Source: Lepidodermella squamata (taxonomy: Eukaryota; Gastrotricha). From it: a DNA stretch of 64,000 bases. The notes below the pieces were generated by a model that was given only the letters and a program-made list of their open reading frames with translations, ran no database searches and was not told the origin of the DNA. Below, piece after piece: positions 20,722 to 32,494 of the stretch. The DNA is taken from positions 1,736,001 through 1,800,000 of the forward strand of contig JBLDXI010000054.1 of NCBI GenBank assembly GCA_047495785.1, given 5' to 3'. The position numbers and the translations under genes are program-made. Position 1 is the first letter of the stretch; each line of letters opens with the position of its first letter.

Positions 20722-23014
20722 ATGAAAGTTGAAATTCTCTATTTTATTCTAATTATTGTTCTCAATGCTCATCTCAGTAAAGCGGATGTTTTGTCGGAGT
20801 ATGTTGAGACAGTTCGAGCCTCATTATTGCAAGTAGCGAGACAAAACCGAACATCAGGATTTTTCGCCCTTCCGAACGAGTTTCCATGGACGGTAGGACT
20901 TCATAAATGCATGGATTTTCTCATTTCTCATTGATTAAGGCTCGCTTGGAAATATTTTTTCCCGACTCTCAAACTCGGCGGTTCTGTGAGGGAGTGCTGA
21001 TATCGCCTTTTTGGATCTTAACAGCAGCCCATTGCCTGTCCGACGGACGTGGAGCTAATGCCTCATTTTGTATCGTTCATCTCGGAAAACACGACCTTGT
21101 TAAACAGAGAGAAACCGGAGAGATGCGACAGCCTGCCGAGCAATATTTCATCCACCCTAATTACACCCCGAACCGGCTGAATTACGACTTCGCTTTGGTC
21201 AAAATGAACTCTCCTGTTCGTTACTCGAGAGCTGTTGAGGCCATTGAGTTGCCCGATTACGCTTTTTGTTCGTCAAGGTACGATTATGGAACCAGACCGC
21301 CTTTCATCGATGGCGGGTGTATATTCGGAGTTTCAAGCGGCTGGAGCCAATCTGCAACAGTACTCCAAAAATCGTTTCTACCTCTGAATCCATTTTCTTT
21401 TTGCCTGAATTCATTCCAAAATGATTCAAGGCACTACTCTGATTCGAAGCTATGCGCTGGTGGGGTTAGTGCAGCTGAGGATCCGTGTAACCGAGATGCT
21501 GGCGGGCCGCTAATGTGCCAAGGCTCAGATTCCAAGCTTGTTCTCATTGGCATTTCTTCCTACAGCGACACGAGGGGCTGTGTCATGAGCAAACCTACTC
21601 CGACTATTTTTGCTCGAGTTTGCAAAGCGTTAGAATGGATTCATGAAAACATCGGCTCTTTCCCTATAACACTCATGAGAGATTCGAACAGGCACCAAGG
21701 TAACACGCCGCTGTTCCATAACGTACAATCCTAATTTTGCTTTTCAAAGACTGCGGCACCTATCCTTTGGTCTATAATGGAGTTGTTACAGCCTTTGGCA
21801 ACGCTTCAGGCTGGCAGGTGAAATGTGACAATGGATTTGTTACCACAACCGGGTCATCTTATGGCTGGCTTGGGTGTGTTGATGGTATTTGGGTCCAGGA
21901 TAACCCCTGCGTTCGGAAAGGTGAGCCTCGCAATTTCTTGGGCATACCTTTAATGAAAATTTTCAGATTCCAATTCAGTCCAATCGGCCACTACGATTGA
22001 AGTGGTAATCCATTGATGACTAGGTTTCTGGATCGTTTGCTTTTTTGATCGCTCATTATTTTTCAGGATCACCAGGAGCTGAGGCGTCTGTTTAGCGAGG
22101 CTTGTGTCACTGGGGACATTACTAGCTTTCAAAATGTCTACGCCCAACTTCGAGCCGCCGAACCTGATATGGAGAAGATAATTCGTTGGAGAGACCCTAC
22201 GATCAATTGCTCCTGTTCAATCTGCCTACAGAATTCTACTTTCCTTCACAAAACTCTTCAATGTAACGCGCAGGATGTCGACGTAATTGCCAGTCTCCTA
22301 ATTGACCTCGGGGTCGATATCAACGCCTCAGAGGCCTATACCAACAAAACAGCTCTTATCTTCGCTTCTCAGTTGGGCAGGGCAGATATAGTGAGAATTC
22401 TTTTGAGAAAACGTGTCAATATCACCCATCGGGACATCTACGGTCTATCCGCTCTGATCTACGCCACGAGGCAGGGTTTTCTACAAGTTGTTAGATCTCT
22501 GCTGTCATCTGGAGCGAATGCGAATGAAATAATCATTGGAGGATCGACTCCGCTAATCATTGCTTCAGTTAACAATAGGACATCGGTCGCGGAAATTCTA
22601 CTTCAAAACGGGGCGAGAAATACAATTGATCGACTAGATGAAATTTTTGGGAAAAGCGCGTTGATGCATGCTGTTAGCGGCAAATTCTTTGATCTGGCGC
22701 GAGTTTTACTTCGAAATGGAGCTGATCCTGATATTAGAGCTGAGAACTGTTTGAACCGAGGCTGCAACTGGTCGGGTTACACTGCCCTCATGTTTGCAGC
22801 AGAAGCTGGAGAGGTGGTAATGTCTCGCCTTCTTTTGGATCGTGGGGCTGATATTGACGTGGTGACGTTGTCGCAAGACGGGAAATTACAACCATTTACA
22901 GCTTTGGTCTTAGCTGCTGCGAATAACCATGTCGAAATGGTGCGATTGCTTCTTCGCAGGGGAGCTTCAAGGCTTGGCTGTATGAACCACATCCTTTGTA
23001 AAATGACAATTTGA
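20722..23014 (+). CDS. Secreted serine-protease homolog + Sushi + ankyrin repeats (695 aa)
   Basis: Five exons: 20722-20892, 20940-21699, 21750-21920, 21967-22004, 22067-23014; phases 0, 1, 1, 0 all agree. The start at 20722 opens a signal peptide (KVEILYFILIIVLNAHLSKA). Residues about 50-290 are a trypsin-fold domain with TAAHC (His88) and NYDFALVKM (Asp140), but the nucleophile motif GDSGGP reads RDAGGP, Ala244 replacing Ser, and no R-IVGG activation site precedes the domain, so it should be an inactive homolog. Exon 3 is one Sushi/CCP domain with four cysteines and a buried Trp. Exon 5 carries about six ankyrin repeats (e.g. KTALIFASQLGRADIVRILL). There is no membrane segment between, so ankyrin repeats would be extracellular, which is unusual. 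A decayed sister lies at 7.9-9.5 kb. Confidence 0.82.
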
Positions 23015-23076
23015 AACTCAGCATATCACAACAAAAATATTTTATTAATAATAAAAGTCTTTCTATAAACATTTAG

Positions 23077-24265
23077 TCAGGCCATCATCAAGATTACAAT
23101 GAGGAAATCGAAGATAATCATGATTATACTGATTGCGATGAAAAATGCTCTGTCGATGAAAATCAGGCCAATGACATTGCCGCATATTTTGTTTCGAGCC
23201 CAGTTTTGGGCTGATAGGTATAACATCACCAGGCTATGGATTGAAATTAGGAACCCCGCGAGAAACTGAACGAGGATGAAAACTGTAATGTAAGACATCT
23301 CCGCGGTTTCTGGTAGGAGGCTGGAGATTGTGGTTTGAAGGAACAAGTCCGTGAGCAACACTAGTTCGATTGACTCGTAAAGTAAAGTGATTTAACTGAG
23401 CTTGATAAAAGAACTTACAAGTGACACTGTAGATAGCTCTTTCAGCATCTTCATGACTCATTAGTCCAGTCATACATTGCAGAATCTGAAGAGCAAACCA
23501 TGGTACGAGGATGTTAGCGACATATGTTGTACTTTTTCGTTTGAAACTGAACTCTATAATGACCTGGCCGAATATCTTTGAAGATCCCGGCGTTTCAACG
23601 GTGCTATTCCTATAAGTTTGGCCGATGAGTTCCCAAACATCCGTCTTGCCTATGAAATTTTCATTTGCTATCCAAAGAGAATCGGGCTTCATGTGGAAAT
23701 TAAAGCGATTCATATTTTGGGCCGACTCAAAAATGATTTCACAATTCTGGGTATCAAACGGGAATTTCATGAAATTCATCTCGCATAGAACGCTGAATTC
23801 CTTCAATATCATCCAAGACACACTTCCGTCGGAGTAAAAGTAAATATATGTTGACTTCTGAACAGTCTCGAAGGGCATCAAATCTGTTGCACCATTCTTA
23901 AGAACTATAACTGGATGCCATAGCTTGCTTGCTTGGAATCGGATGCTGCTAACGTCTTTGTATACAGGATCATCAGACCAAACTGTGCATGGATGGTTCC
24001 ATCTAATCTCCGTCCTCGCCGTAAAAGTGAAAGTCTCATCGCGATCAATGAGGCTGCGAAATTCGATTGCGATGAAAATGATATTCATGTCGAGTGGAGT
24101 GCTGAAATTCAAGCTTGGGCGGGATTGGCTTAAGAGATCGCATTTCTGGGTGAAAAGTTCCAACAAGTAACCCTCCTGGGACTGGAAAGTTCTCTCCGGT
24201 GAAAGATCACACCATATCCCAGCTGAAAACGCAATATTCAGAGCAGCAGTTGCAAGATGATGCAT
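23077..24265 (-). CDS. Nicotinic-type Cys-loop receptor subunit, block copy 2 (376 aa)
   Basis: Exons 24265-23419 and 23360-23077, 58 bp intron before TM2, phase 1. Start at the MHHLATAAL signal peptide, matching copy 1. Contains WNHPCTVW, Cys-loop CEMNFMKFPFDTQNC, pore start AERAIYSVTLLLTDLF with E-R at -1'/0'. Differs from copy 1 mainly in the ligand-binding loops and by four extra residues (GNVIG region) in the TM3-TM4 loop. Convergent with the ankyrin exon; the 3' ends are only 62 bp apart. Confidence 0.85.
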
Positions 24266-25090
24266 GATCCGTCTAGATTTGTCTAGTATGGGAAGCAACC
24301 AATTGGACAATATTGGCAGATATTGGACAATATTTCGAGCTGTTCGTAATTTCCGGCCTATCTGATCATCTCACTGGTTATATGTTTGTTTAGATGTGAG
24401 CGCGTCAAATAGCTGCGAGCTTTGCATGTCGGGGAATCCTTTCTCCAGGATGTTAGCTCAATGATTGAATTGACAATAATGAAATCATCTGTGCTTATTG
24501 AAAAAAAACGATTCACGAAATCTCCGGAGATCAAATTTGAAGTTATAGGCGGCATAGTGCTGTAGAACCAAATACATGATTCCTATATGTTACAGGCGAG
24601 CCATATACCGCTTGATGCTGAGAAGTTACAGAGTGTGAGTTGATTCCGGGGGTTTACACCAATATTTAATGGTAACCAGAGAAGAGGGCATCAGATAGGA
24701 AATTATCATATGGGAAATTATTCCAGCGAAAACAAATGATTTAAAAATGGCATACTTTAAATTTTTACAGTTAGGCCAACTCTTTTGATTTTTTTGATGG
24801 TCACATTCTGTGAGCAGAAACTTGAGTTACCTCAGTTTTATCTTCACGACGACTTTACTATGGCAGTTTAATGAGAAGGTCGTTGCACTCTAGCCGTCTG
24901 GTTAAGATTAGAAATATATGAGTTTAAGCTAAGGCCATTGATAAACTGGCATTCGGCATGAAAAAATTATTTCTGCACGCGTCTGTGAAAATAGGATCAT
25001 ATCAAAACAACCAATATTGAGACGCCCAATTCAAATATTATACACAAAAAATCAGATTTACGAGAAATTATTTTTTGAATCGCAGAGGCA
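24266..25090. other. Intergenic spacer
   Basis: The part to about 24600 is homologous to 10.8-11.05 kb (5' flank of the channel in the duplicated block). The rest is AT-rich without recognisable features. Confidence 0.5.
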
Positions 25091-25898
25091 ATGAATGAAA
25101 CAACTGCTAATTCAAGTGTTTTACAGCAAGAGCTTGAAAAGCTGAAGCAAGACTATGGCTTTGCCGAGCCGAATCGTGGCAATCTTGACGATCCATCGAT
25201 TAACTGGCGTCATGGAAAACCTAACTACACCAAGGCCAATCTTGAGTTCTTCAAAGGTAACCCTTTGTTGCAAAGATAAATTCATAGAAATCAAGTATTA
25301 TTCTCCAGGGCGAAAAATGAACCACAAAGCTGGTTCTCTGCGGCAAATTGTTGAAGACCTGGTTAAGACCTGGGAAATGGAGGCGAGTCATAAAGCTGAA
25401 TACAATCAATGGACAACTATCGACCACGGCAACTACATCGTCAGTGCCAATGGTGGCCGCGTCTACTCGGGGGTTGAAGCTAAAGAAGCCGGCAATTACA
25501 ACTGGCTGCTCGATAGCTGCCCGAAGTTGTTGTACGACAGCAGCGTGGAATCTTTCGATTCTTCCCACGATTTATTCCGAGGCTCTTTCACCGATGGGTT
25601 CCCGTGGGAGGTGATCGAAGTCTTCTCAGGCCCGCCAAAGGTTACATTTACTTGGCGACACTGGGGCCGCTTCAACGGGTCGTATCGCGGCATCAAGGGT
25701 GAAGGACAAACGATTGAGATGTTTGGCTTCTGCTACGTGACTGTCACCGCGGAGCTGAAAATTCAGAATATCGAGGTGTATTACAAGCCGAATGAATTCC
25801 TAGAGGTGCTTGAAGGAAAGCGATCGAATGAGGACATTGCTAATGGAGCTCAGCTGGTTGGCCCAACCTGCCCATTCATCAGCAAATTGAGAGACTGA
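25091..25898 (+). CDS. Pathogen-related-protein-like SnoaL/NTF2-fold protein (251 aa)
   Basis: Exons 25091-25256 and 25309-25898, 52 bp intron, phase 1. The pattern resembles the plant and fungal 'pathogen-related protein' family: an N-terminal SINWRHGKPNYTKANLEFF, then VEDLVKTWEMEASHK, a GxYN segment, FDSSHDLFRGSF, FPWEVIEVFSGPP, FTWRHWGRF and a late VYYKPNEF. That family has a SnoaL-like cone-shaped barrel of the NTF2 superfamily; its biochemical role is unsettled. No signal peptide, so cytosolic. Family membership is from remembered motif pattern, not from a search. The animal occurrence is patchy as far as I know, so transfer cannot be excluded, but the gene has a normal local intron. Confidence 0.7.
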
Positions 25899-25969
25899 TG
25901 ATTTGTGTTGCTCTAAGCTTGAGACTATCTTGAATTTATTCTTCTAATTCAGTAAATAAAACACATGCA

Positions 25970-27313
25970 CTATATTTTGTACTTTTTCAAATGTTCGTAG
26001 TAAGGCATGCATTCTTCGATGCACTGAAGCACTTTGGCCGGCAGTTTGCTCGTAGCTCGACCCTCGCTGTTGCCAGTCAAAGCTATAGGTGTCATCGGCA
26101 GGGTATGATCTGGGTGTGAAGCAGGCGGAGCTGGTAAGTGGAATGCTCGGAAACTTGTCGACGACAGTACGCCCTCAAACCAAGGCCCCCAGCCTCGGAA
26201 GATCTGCGGCGCCGTTGACATTTGCTTCTCAGCTGCCGCTTCAATACCGACTGGAGCTTGCTTCTCCTGGTTTGTGATATGGCTCAGATCCTCAGTGGCA
26301 ACACCACTGATCTCAATCGGGGCAGCGTCATTGCCTTCGCTGGGGGAGGTTAGGCTGTAGTCAATAGACTTCCAAGAAAGCATTTTATCGGAAAATTCTA
26401 GACCAGTTAGTTGGCAGTACTTGATCAAAACTTGTCCTAGTTCGAAGACATGGAATTAAAGCCCCAAAATAGCCAAAGAACCTTTCGACTTACTTGGGCT
26501 GTGAATCAAATCATCTGCATCTACGACAATAGCCGGCTGTCGTAATTTTTGAGTAACATAAATAAATCTGTAACGAAACGTGTGATTTCAAAGAAAACAG
26601 AAGGTTCAAATTACAAGTCGTAGAGCTCTTTGAAACCAGCCTCTGCCGCATTGAACCAGTCCCAGCCCGTTCGTTGCTTGTCAATCGACAACCGGTATAG
26701 CGAAGCCACCGAAGCCTGAGGCTTTCTGATCAGGAAAGTATGAACATAGCCCTTCGGCAGTAGTTTGGCGAAGTTTGCTGTCTGGGCCTTTGAATCACCA
26801 GCTGTGAGGTAATAAGCCATGTCTTTGGAAAACACGCTTTTATATCGCGTGTAGGGTTGTTCATAGATGTGGCGAATGTCTTCGAAACGACAGGTCGGAG
26901 TTGGGGGTCGGTCTGCATATCGAACTGAAATACGCTCCTCGCCGAAGTAGTAAGCATTGGAAAACGGCTCCAGCAAAACTTTGATCTTCGCTCCCTGGAA
27001 ATGATGAAACGTGAATTGTCGCAATTTCAAGGTTAAAACTTGCCTCCATTATAGCTCTGAAGAAAGCTGTGGATATGGATCGAGGTACAGCCCATAGCAA
27101 TACCCTGGCCTGAAGACGGCATTGTAAAACATCGGGCAAGGCATTACTGGCTAGTAATAAAGCATCCGTGTCTCTTCTTTTCACAAGAGCCCGGGGTTGG
27201 GGTTCTTCATTGTTGATCAACTCCTCTTCTTCATCCTCGCTAGAACTCGAGGTCAACGAAGATGCTTTAGCTAGTACTGGCCTATAAGTTGAAGCATCTG
27301 ATTTTTCATTCAT
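25970..27313 (-). CDS. Sulfotransferase-like P-loop protein (396 aa)
   Basis: Four exons: 27313-27044, 26994-26615, 26567-26494, 26436-25970. Intron 1 uses a GC donor (GGAG|GCAAGT), the others GT; all phases fit (0, 2, 1). Low-complexity acidic N-terminus, then a nucleotide-binding P-loop-like motif LLWAVPRSISTAFFRAIME and, across the first intron, VLLEPFSNAYYFGEE; later TFLIRKPQASVASLYRL, the 3'-phosphate-binding-type arginine/serine segment of sulfotransferases, and AIVVDADDLIHSP. The C-terminal 150 residues are variable and proline/alanine-rich. Start chosen at MNEKSD because upstream codons look non-coding. Cytosolic, substrate unknown; could also be described as the P-loop domain found in plant BCAT-like proteins. 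Confidence 0.72.
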
Positions 27314-27609
27314 TTCTACGGCGAAAATTGTCAAGAACAACTTCTGATGATGTAAAAATTCCAGATACCGGCTATCGATCGACTTATCAAGTGCACACTC
27401 TGCGGCTGCTAAATCCTGCGCGTCTGAGTAAAGCAAAGAAGCGCGTGTTTACTCCGAAAATACCTGCAGCGTTTTGTTGTAAGATGTGCTATTATTATGT
27501 AAATTACCGACGCTTTTTTCAATGTTTGCCCAGAGGGCTGTCAAAGATTTACTGTCTTTATCACTTTAATCGATAAAACAGCCCTTAATTCATTAAATCA
27601 CACACTTTT
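27314..27609. other. Short spacer
   Basis: Between a gene start and the 3' end of the Cys-loop array. Nothing recognisable. Confidence 0.3.
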
Positions 27610-28895
27610 TCACCAGTAAATTAAAGCGAATGTAATAAAATCAGCCGAGAGTAAAGCTACCAGAGCAAACGGGAAAAAAGCCACATCGAATGCCCGAATT
27701 TTCGTTATCCGGAATTTGCGTAATTTTGCATACTTAATTCCCTTAGTTTCGTAGCGTACAGCTAGTTCGCAGGTGATCATTGCGTAGAACGTGATGAAGA
27801 AACTAGCAATCAACTGCATAGCGAAAAAGATGACGACATAAGCAATTGTCGAGGACTTTGGGATAGATTCAGTGACCGTCGATAGCAAAACCATATAAGA
27901 CAGCATTACTAAATAATCTTAGTATAAAATGTGTTCAAAATTCTGAATTCGGTATCGATACCTGTGATGCAGTAAACTGGCCGATCTGGAAATTGAGCCG
28001 GCATGAATCCAGCAGTTACCATAAGCATTTGCAGCAGGAAACACGGTAGAAATATGTTAGTCATATAAATCCTGTGTTTCCGTCTCAGGACAAAAGTTAC
28101 GAAAACGTCATCATAAACGTCGGGATCGTTTGGGTAGGGTCTAGTAAAATTTCCGACATAGCAAGTGTCTATGCCCCAAACGTCGCCAGGCGTGATGAAG
28201 CGTTCAAAATTGATGCTTGGGAAGTTGTTAACTAGCGATAGCTTCACCTTGCGATTGTTCTCCCAAGATTCCAATTCCAGAGTACAGATTTGAACGTCGA
28301 AAGGAAATTTTTCGAAGTTGAGAGGGCACTTGAATGTAATCGTTCCAGTTACTGGGTAGAAAACAGATCCGTCATTGTAGAATTATACAAGCTGCTTAAC
28401 AGCCATTCTGAAATTGGAAAATCACAAATTGTATTCAAAATAAAATTGGAGAATTGAAGGATGAAGAGCTCACTCTTGAAATTCAAAAATTCCAGTAATT
28501 CCACTCCAAATACTGATTATAGGCGTGTAAACATCAGAAGCTGGTATTTTGACATACGTCAGATCTTCATATGAGGTATTTGTCCAGATCGTGCAAGGAT
28601 GCTTCCAATTCAAGTCGATTTCAGTTGATAGCGAAAACGTTTGCTCAACATCTTCCAGGCCACGAAAATTGAGCGGTGCGAACCTGATGGCAATATCAAG
28701 AGAATCGTTCCGCCTGGCCACCGGGCGATATTTGTCAGTTAGGTAGCATCGCCGTTTTAGAAATTCAACGATATAAGCTTCATCAGGTCTATAAACTTCC
28801 TGTTGCTCCCAGCTCACAGAGCTTTGATTCTGAAGCGTTAGATCCATGCAACTGGACAAGGCCAGGTTCAACGTAAAAAGGATTAGTATCATCAC
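27610..28895 (-). pseudogene. Nicotinic-type Cys-loop receptor subunit with premature stop (388 codons)
   Basis: Exons 28895-28474, 28407-27962, 27908-27610; phases 2 and 1 as in its neighbours. Signal peptide, WKHPCTIW, Cys-loop CPLNFEKFPFDVQIC, four spans, D-R at the pore mouth (PDRPVYCIT). In exon 2 the codon at 28385-28383 is TAA, two residues before the FYNDGS motif, where homologues have a tyrosine or similar. This is the only lesion I find; the rest is intact, so it is either a very young pseudogene, an allele, or a sequence error. Truncation there would remove the Cys-loop and all membrane spans. Confidence 0.75.
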
Positions 28896-29758
28896 TGAGG
28901 CTGGACAGGTTGAAAAGTGGCCTAAAGCAGGGGAATAAATACCAATAGTTAATTCATCGCGGATGTTCCCAAGGGTATGGATTGATCGGATTTGCGTTTG
29001 ATTGGCGAAAAACGTCAGATTTTTGCGTCAGATAGATGATTTATTCATCAAATGAGCGCGTTCGTTATTACCTTCGCGCATCACCTGTTGATGTCAATAT
29101 TCGCTGAGCTATAACATATACTTGGAATATTTGAATCCTAGGATGAAGCCGAAGGGATTAGAGCGGACAATCAATACTGTCTGAAAATGTGTCTTCCATT
29201 TCATGGATTCCTACGCTGTAACACAGCATATCTTAAGAATGCCGTTTACTTCACTCCCAATTTTGAAGCTACCAGTAAGTTGACGAAAAATGGCAATATG
29301 AGCGGATGGCATTAGAATCGTCAAAAACCGTGAATCTATCGCTCTCATTGCTGCGGTGCGACCATCTACGAGATACAAGAAAAGCGTATCTCAATGTTTC
29401 TGGATTTTTCCAAACGAAGTGCCACGCACTTCGCACGTAACTATAGCGCACGTAACTATAGGTTACACCGTTTCGGCATTGTGGATAATGATAGATGTGA
29501 GCAGTTAACAAAATACAGAGAGGAATGTGGTTATCGTACCGCGTTTGAAAACACGATAATTCCTCAAGGCGGAACCTTTGTCCAACAATTCTGCAAAATC
29601 AAATTTTTGCCCTAGAGATCCTTTTAATTTGACTGGATTTGTCGACGTCATTCATTTGCTACTCAATCGCGCGGAGTTGTTTACGTATATTGAAGTGCTT
29701 CCTGAGCTGTGGTCCCATCTCTCTTTGAATCAACAGGAAATAAATCCAATTGATTTAT
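28896..29758. other. Intergenic spacer with a 15 bp tandem duplication
   Basis: Two perfect adjacent copies of CGCACGTAACTATAG at 29432-29446 and 29447-29461. No gene seen; overlapping small frames on both strands have no protein-like composition. Confidence 0.5.
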
Positions 29759-31016
29759 TCATAACTCCCAAATAGAGCTAGCAAGATAAACTACGCAGTC
29801 TGTCAATACAAAGCACACAGCCATGAAAGAGTAAAAGATTACATCCAGGAATTTCAGTCTATCAATCTTAGATTTCGACCCAGTTGCAACGATTTCGACT
29901 TTCTTGAACCATCGGCGTTCGGACAGCTCGCAGGTTAGCATAGTAAAGCCTGTGAGAAGAGAACTGAGACCCATCTGAATCGCCAGGAATAGGACGATAT
30001 TAGCAATTTGGGCCGATTTTGGGATTTCTTGAATTATTATGGTTTGAAGAACTACAAATGACAGTAGAACTGAGATGCAAAAGACTGGCCTGTCGGAAGA
30101 ATGGGCCGGAATCCAACCCGACCCTAAAGCCATGGCTTGCAGAATGATACACGGGATGTAAATCGTGGTTACGTAAACTCGAAACTTCCGTGCCAGATCA
30201 AACGTCACGACTACTCGGTGATAGTCCCAATCACTATCCGGGTAAACATGCTTTTCCTTTACAACAGTTGCGTTTATCAGTCGCCAAATGTCGCCGTCAG
30301 ACACAAATTCGTCCATTCTAATAGTCAAGCCATTGTTTCTGAGGATGAAATTGATGCGATTGCTGTTTTCCCACGATTCAAAGATGATTTTGCAGTGTTG
30401 TCGATCCATGGGAAACTTCCTAATGTCCATTTTGCATATTGCAGAAAAAGTGGTCATGACAGGCCATAGAACTCTTCCATCGGCGTAGTAGTACACTCGA
30501 GTGACCTTAGAAAGGCTGAAAATGGACTGTTTTTAGGGATTTAGGAAAAAGGAAGTTTTCTAACCTTTCAAATGGTGCCATGTCAACCCCATTTGGCATG
30601 ATAAGTTGTGGGTACCAAACATCCTCAGCCATGACTTTAAAATAGTCGACATTGAATCGAGGATTACCTGACCAGTTCGTGCAAGGATGACGCCAGCCAA
30701 TGTCGATTTCCATGTTAAGCGACAGACTAATATCAAACCGACAGGAATACATCAAAAGTACAGGTGAAACAGTTATTTACGTTTCAGTCTTATCGACCAA
30801 ACTGCGAAAGCTAATTGGGATTATCTCAATTGAGACGTTCAGTCTTTCGCTGAACTTGGCGAGCGGCCGGACCTTAGCGCCTAGATTGCAGTTTTTGAAA
30901 ACTTCTTCGACGAGAACCGCCTCTTCAGCGCGGAATTCAGGTATGGTAGTGTTATACTTATCACAGTGTGTCACCGTTAGTATGTTAAAACAGAAGAAAA
31001 TCAGCAAAATCAACAT
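29759..31016 (-). CDS. Nicotinic-type Cys-loop receptor subunit (384 aa)
   Basis: Exons 31016-30781, 30726-30565, 30515-29759; phases 2 and 2. Signal peptide MLILLIFFCFNILTVTHC, WRHPCTNW, Cys-loop CKMDIRKFPMDRQHC (FPMD instead of FPFD), four spans. It lacks the intron that interrupts TM2 in all sister genes: the pore segment SSDRPVFCISVLLSFVVLQT is uninterrupted, so that intron was lost here. Pore mouth D-R, no Pro-Ala insertion, hence probably cation-type. Second in a head-to-tail minus-strand array of five. Confidence 0.83.
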
Positions 31017-31176
31017 TTTAATGTTTAGTCAATCTATAGTGGTTCTCTCACTGTATTGATAGCCAGCGACATGATTATTTAAAGCATACGATGCTGGCAA
31101 AACGCACATTCTGTGCCATGAATGCTCTTAGGACACGAATATTGCGTGATCGATTCAAGGTCAACATTTATTGCTA

Positions 31177-32494
31177 TCACCATGCTATTAATCCTATAAT
31201 GATTAAATCTGAAATAGTCATAATAAATGCTGATATTCCGAAGAATTTGATGTCCCAACTCCGAATTCGCGTCATTGGATATTTGCCATAGGAAAATCTG
31301 AACAGAGTGTCGTGTTTAACCAAACGCTGAAAGCTATCTCTATAGCCCAATTCGCATGTTATCAAGGTGTAAACGGTGACAACGAAGCTAGCGCACAGTT
31401 GGAAGCCCAGGAAGACTATGACATAAGCAACGGTCGACGATTTCGGGATCGAATCTGTGATTATTGATTGCAATACAACATAAGCCAAGAGAGCTGAGAA
31501 GAAAGGTTAAAATTGAACTTCTTGATTTTACAGCATACCTGTGGTGCAGAAAACTGGTCTATCAGGGTGATGAGCAGGCATCCAGCCTGACATGATTATC
31601 AAAATTTGAAGGGCGAAACAGGGTAGAAAAATGTTGCTCATGTAAATCTTGTTCTTCCGGAAAAGAGTTATTTTGAGTGCACAATTATCATATTTATCTG
31701 GATCCCCTGGGTATTCCGCGGTGTAATTAGACACAGAAGCTCCCTTAAGGTCCCAAATTTCGGCTTCGCTGATGAATTTTGATAAATCAATGTCTGGGGA
31801 CTGGCTTTTGAGAAGCATTCTGACCATCCGTCGATTCTCCCAAGATTCTAGCCTCATTACGCAAGTTTGCTCATCAAAGGGAAATCTTTCGAAATTTAGT
31901 GGGCAAAAGAAAGAAATTGTTGTCTGAATAGGCCAAAGGACCGAGCCATCAGAATTATAGTAGATGTTCAACTTGTCACCCAAACTGAAAGAAATGCAAA
32001 CTCAGGAAGAGGTTGGTTGCTTCTTCAGACTTACTCGTCGAATGGAAGAGCTCCTCCAATAGCATTGCCGATGAGCACTAGTGGATACCATACTTGCGAA
32101 GGTTTTAGCTTGAAATACTTGATGTAGAAGAATTCTGAATCCTCCCAATTTACGCACGGATGGCTCCATTCGACATCTATCTGAATCCATAGCGAGAAAC
32201 TGCGGGAACACCAGAAAAGTTATTATTATTCATTGAATGATTGTTCCCTTACATTTGATCCTTGTCAACTAATCCTCGAAAATTCAAAGGAGCGAATCTC
32301 AGTTTGATTTCGAGTGCATCTGTGTAGTTTCTGACCGGCCGAACCTTTGCGTTGAGGTTGCATTTTTTCACCATCCAATCAGCCAGGACTGCTTCATCAG
32401 GTTGAAAATCCGATTCGATCACATTTTCTTGGGAAAATTCAAGGAATAACAGGATTACCACGGAAGTTATCTGATAGGAAATGGAGTATAACAT
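31177..32494 (-). CDS. Nicotinic-type Cys-loop receptor subunit (389 aa)
   Basis: Four exons: 32494-32253, 32199-32035, 31984-31539, 31493-31177; phases 2, 2, 1. Start at MLYSISYQ before a hydrophobic leader. WSHPCVNW, Cys-loop CPLNFERFPFDEQTC, YYNSDGSVLWP before the Cys-loop, and PDRPVFCTTALLAYVVLQS at the pore, giving D-R at -1'/0'. Short TM3-TM4 loop with basic and aromatic residues. Closest relative in the window by motif is the gene at 27.6-28.9 kb. Confidence 0.83.

Noticed and set aside
22067-22075. Direct splice from the Sushi exon to the ankyrin exon
   Set aside because: It would give a stop codon shortly after; the 38-base exon at 21967-22004 restores the frame.
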